Position numbers and translations under genes: made by a program. The notes below the pieces were generated by a model. The model was not told the origin of the DNA and made no database searches. It saw only the letters and a program-made list of their open reading frames with translations. Of a stretch of 64,000 nucleotides of DNA, positions 61,520 through 64,000 are shown piece after piece. The DNA is taken from positions 62,001 to 126,000 of the forward strand of contig JANXEW010000002.1 of the NCBI GenBank assembly GCA_025057995.1, given 5' to 3'. Each line of letters begins with the position of its first letter. Position 1 is the stretch's first letter. The stretch comes from Thermofilaceae archaeon (GTDB lineage Archaea; Thermoproteota; Thermoprotei; Thermofilales; Thermofilaceae).

Positions 61520-61528
61520 CCTATAAAC
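61520..61528 (+). promoter_or_regulatory. TATA-box promoter of ppsA (near leaderless)
   Basis: cctataaac is centred 30 nt before the ATG at 61554, leaving a leader of only a few bases. The rest of the 61350-61553 gap shows no gene. Confidence 0.5.
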
Positions 61529-61553
61529 TGTGTTGAATTCCCCCTACGATAGC

Positions 61554-64000
61554 ATGCCAAAGGATAAGTCAACCGAGGTAATACTGTGGTTTGAGGAATT
61601 GAGGAAGGAAGATGTTCCACTTGTTGGCGGGAAAAACGCTAACCTGGGTGAGATGCTAAAAGCAGGTATACCTGTCCCACCAGGATTCGCTGTAACAGCT
61701 TATGCTTACAAGAGGTTTATAGAGGAAACGGGAATCAAGGATGAAATTCAAAGGATATTGAGGGAGCGTGTTAAGCCTGGAGCTTCAGCGCCCGAAGATT
61801 ACATTGAGGCTAGCAAGGAGATTCGAGCATTAATAGAGAAGACCCCTATGCCTAAGGACATTGAAGAGTCCATTCGTAAAGCATACAGGGAGTTATCTCA
61901 ACGTTTAGGTAAAAAAGAAGAGTTTGTGGCTGTGCGAAGTAGTGCAACCGCCGAGGATCTACCGGACGCTAGCTTCGCTGGTCAACAGGAGACGTACTTG
62001 AACGTTAAAGGAGGCGACGACGTGGTTGATAAGGTTAGAAAGTGTTGGTCCAGCCTTTTCACCCCGAGAGCGATATTCTATAGAGAGAGTAAAGGGTTCG
62101 CCCATGATAGGGTCCTCATAAGCGTCGCTGTTCAGAAGATGGTCAATTCAAGGTCTGCTGGCGTCATGTTTACCATACATCCTGTAACAGGTGAACAGAA
62201 CAAGATAGTGATCGAGGGCTCTTGGGGTCTAGGCGAGTCAGTTGTATCCGGTAAAGTGACTCCCGACGAATGGGTTGTCGATAAGAACACGTTGCAGATA
62301 CTTGAGAGGCGAGTTGCAGAGAAAGCTAGAGAGCTTGTTCGAGATCCGCAATCAGGACGAAACCTAGAGAAGGAGGTTGAACCGGAGAGAAGAACATCCC
62401 CCTGTTTGAATGACGAAGAGGTACGCCGGCTATCGGAGCTAGCCGTAGTAATAGAGAAACATTACGGTAGGCCGATGGATATCGAATGGGCAATTGATAG
62501 AGACTTAAAGTTTCCTGAGAATGTGTTTATAGTACAAGCCAGACCCGAGACCGTTTGGAGTGCCAAACAAGCGGAAGCTAAGCAGGCAGAGGTTAAGGCT
62601 GTACGTCTAACAGAAGCTAAAGCTGTCGTTAAGGGACTGCCTGCAAGTCCAGGTGTAGCATATGGTACGGCTAAAGTATGCTTGACGTTGGAGGATGCTA
62701 AAAAGATGATGCAGAAAGGCGACCTGCTCGTAACTAAGATGACAGATCCCGATTGGGTTCCATACATGAGGCTTGCAGCTGCTATCGTGACAGATGAGGG
62801 AGGAACGACAGCCCACGCCGCAATAGTCAGCAGAGAGCTGGGCATCCCATGCATCGTAGGTACAAGAGAGGCCACTAAGCTAATGGAGACAGGGAAGAAT
62901 TACACAGTTGATTCAAGAGCTGGAGTTGTCTATGAAGGTTATATTGAGGAACTTTTAGGTAAAAAGGAAGAGAAGCCAGCGGTGGCAGTTTCCGCTCCCA
63001 TGGAGATTTTTGTTAAACCTATAACAGCTACGAAGATCTACATGAACTTGGGTGTTCCTGAGAAGATCTATGACTACAAAGATCTGCCTTTCGACGGAAT
63101 AGGTTTAATGCGGGTTGAGTTCATTATGGCTAGCTACGTGGGAGATCATCCCCTCTACTTGCTTGAAACAGGGAAAAGTGATGTGCTCATTGATAAGATG
63201 GCTGAAGGTATAGCGATGGTAGCCAGAGAAATCTATCCAAGACCCATAGTTGTTAGGTTCAGTGACTTCAAGACAAATGAGTACAGGCAGTTGAAGGGCG
63301 GCGAGAAGTATGAGCCACACGAGGACAACCCAATGCTTGGTTGGCGTGGTGTCAGCAGATACATTAGTCCACAATACGAGAAGGCTTTCAAACTGGAGGT
63401 TAAGGCGATAAGGAAAGTTAGGGATGAAATGGGGCTCGGTAACGTATGGGTCATGGCACCTTTCGTCAGAACTCTTTGGGAAGCTGAAAAGTTTGTAAGG
63501 TTACTAAGAGAAGAGGGTCTCGAAAGCGGTAGAGACTTCAAGATATGGGCTATGGCAGAAGTACCCAGTATAATATTCTTAGCCGAAGAGTTCTCTAGAT
63601 ATTTCGATGGCTTCAGTATAGGAAGCAATGACTTGACGCAGTTGACTTTAGGCACCGATAGAGACAGCGCAATTCTACCGAAGATCGATTCCAGATACTT
63701 TGACGAAAGGGATCCAGCTGTAAAGACCGCTATCGCAATGCTTATCGAAAAGGCTCATAACTCTCCGTACGGTTACAGAACGGTTAGCATATGTGGACAA
63801 GCCCCTTCAGTCTACCCAGAGTTTACAGAGTTCCTTGTTAGACAAGGCATAGATAGCGTTAGCGTAAATCCTGATGTAGTAGCGAGAACTAGAGAACTAG
63901 TGTCGGGAATTGAGAGAAGGATACTCATAGAGAAGTCCATAGGTATAGATCGCAGCGATGACGAATTAGGTTGGCCCATGCGAAGACCCCGAAGGGGTTT
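61554..64000 (+). CDS. ppsA: Phosphoenolpyruvate synthase (3' end cut by window)
   Basis: Pyruvate + ATP to PEP + AMP + phosphate, the entry to gluconeogenesis. The open frame continues to the window edge with 815 codons and no stop. It starts MPKDKSTEVILWFEELRKEDVPLVGGKNANLGEM (the GGKNANLGE start is diagnostic). The phospho-histidine is His421 in GGTTAHAAIVSRELGIPCIVGT. The C-terminal PEP-binding barrel shows FMVRF-like RFSDFKTNEYRQLKGGEKYEP, IGSNDLTQLTLGTDRDS and VSICGQAPS with the catalytic cysteine. It is the last gene of the window; about 10-20 residues are probably missing. Confidence 0.96.
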   Translation, partial: MPKDKSTEVILWFEELRKEDVPLVGGKNANLGEMLKAGIPVPPGFAVTAYAYKRFIEETGIKDEIQRILRERVKPGASAPEDYIEASKEIRALIEKTPMPKDIEESIRKAYRELSQRLGKKEEFVAVRSSATAEDLPDASFAGQQETYLNVKGGDDVVDKVRKCWSSLFTPRAIFYRESKGFAHDRVLISVAVQKMVNSRSAGVMFTIHPVTGEQNKIVIEGSWGLGESVVSGKVTPDEWVVDKNTLQILERRVAEKARELVRDPQSGRNLEKEVEPERRTSPCLNDEEVRRLSELAVVIEKHYGRPMDIEWAIDRDLKFPENVFIVQARPETVWSAKQAEAKQAEVKAVRLTEAKAVVKGLPASPGVAYGTAKVCLTLEDAKKMMQKGDLLVTKMTDPDWVPYMRLAAAIVTDEGGTTAHAAIVSRELGIPCIVGTREATKLMETGKNYTVDSRAGVVYEGYIEELLGKKEEKPAVAVSAPMEIFVKPITATKIYMNLGVPEKIYDYKDLPFDGIGLMRVEFIMASYVGDHPLYLLETGKSDVLIDKMAEGIAMVAREIYPRPIVVRFSDFKTNEYRQLKGGEKYEPHEDNPMLGWRGVSRYISPQYEKAFKLEVKAIRKVRDEMGLGNVWVMAPFVRTLWEAEKFVRLLREEGLESGRDFKIWAMAEVPSIIFLAEEFSRYFDGFSIGSNDLTQLTLGTDRDSAILPKIDSRYFDERDPAVKTAIAMLIEKAHNSPYGYRTVSICGQAPSVYPEFTEFLVRQGIDSVSVNPDVVARTRELVSGIERRILIEKSIGIDRSDDELGWPMRRPRRG

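Noticed and set aside
1-64000. CRISPR arrays, transposases, integrases or phage genes.
   Set aside because: No regularly spaced repeats, terminal inverted repeats with a transposase, or recombinase motifs were seen on either strand.
61554-64000. TAH instead of TCH before the phospho-histidine loop of PEP synthase as a sign of lost activity.
   Set aside because: Archaeal PEP synthases vary at this position; the histidine and the C-terminal catalytic cysteine region are intact.

Overview
The window is chromosomal DNA of a thermophilic archaeon, most likely a member of the Thermoproteota (Crenarchaeota) close to Thermofilales or Thermoproteales. The evidence is the gene content: aEF-2, LSm, L37e, L44e, S27e, aIF2 alpha and beta, TFE, TFS, PriS/PriL, PCNA, GINS, exosome Rrp4/41/42, topoisomerase VI, CDC48, AglB, mevalonate kinase and a tetraether-synthase-like radical SAM enzyme. 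All four tRNA genes are interrupted, three of them twice and at non-canonical positions, which is typical of Thermoproteales-type genomes. The assignment to order is inference; no rRNA is present. There is no insertion sequence, CRISPR array or prophage, and most of the window is dense housekeeping sequence.

Layout. 1-4.2 kb: end of a CMP-kinase gene, aEF-2, tRNA-Arg, then LSm, L37e and a UPF0201 RNA-binding protein. 4.2-9.9 kb (mostly minus strand): RNase Z, tRNA G10 methyltransferase and a DUF373 membrane protein in one overlapping operon, then a GPN-loop GTPase with a 57-residue zinc ribbon, then a prepilin peptidase. 10-17 kb: GluRS, a Trm112-like protein, a large exported surface protein, an M48 membrane protease and two small unknown genes. 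17.1-17.4 kb has no recognised gene but folds into strong hairpins. 17.4-21.7 kb: an operon of M24 peptidase, DUF99, MtnA and a membrane protein, preceded by a PyrD-like protein. 22-28.6 kb: CDC48, a DRG-type GTPase, a tiny membrane protein and topoisomerase VI B/A. 28.8-34.2 kb: SBDS-Rrp4-Rrp41-Rrp42-TmcA. 34.2-36.4 kb: TruD, Pth2 and an adenosine-specific kinase. 36.6-39.9 kb: the Tes-like enzyme, small unknown proteins and a PUA protein. 39.9-44.2 kb: MBF1-HflX-Trm56-TFE-HTH-nicotinate phosphoribosyltransferase.

44.2-47 kb is the most accessory-looking part: tRNA-Met and tRNA-Gly, then a membrane-anchored DUF4874/DUF4832 putative glycosidase between two long non-coding stretches. 47-55 kb: mevalonate kinase with an overlapping HTH regulator, an unknown protein, a GNAT protein, tRNA-Val, a UbiA-family lipid prenyltransferase, then a run containing a RecA-fold protein with a broken P-loop and a RuvC/YqgF-fold putative nuclease, a zinc ribbon protein and oligosaccharyltransferase AglB. 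55-60.4 kb (minus strand): TFS-PCNA-PriL-PriS-GINS-L44e-S27e-aIF2alpha-Nop10. 60.5-64 kb: aIF2beta, a SWIM zinc-finger protein and the start of PEP synthase, cut by the window edge.

Three themes join the genes. RNA maturation includes RNase Z, four tRNA-modifying enzymes, Pth2, exosome, Nop10 and LSm. DNA replication and topology includes the primase, PCNA, GINS and Topo VI. Membrane and envelope functions include mevalonate kinase, the prenyltransferase, the Tes-like enzyme, AglB, prepilin peptidase and the surface protein. The best candidate for an undescribed system is the translationally overlapping pair of degenerate RecA-fold protein and RuvC-fold putative nuclease at 51.2-52.4 kb.
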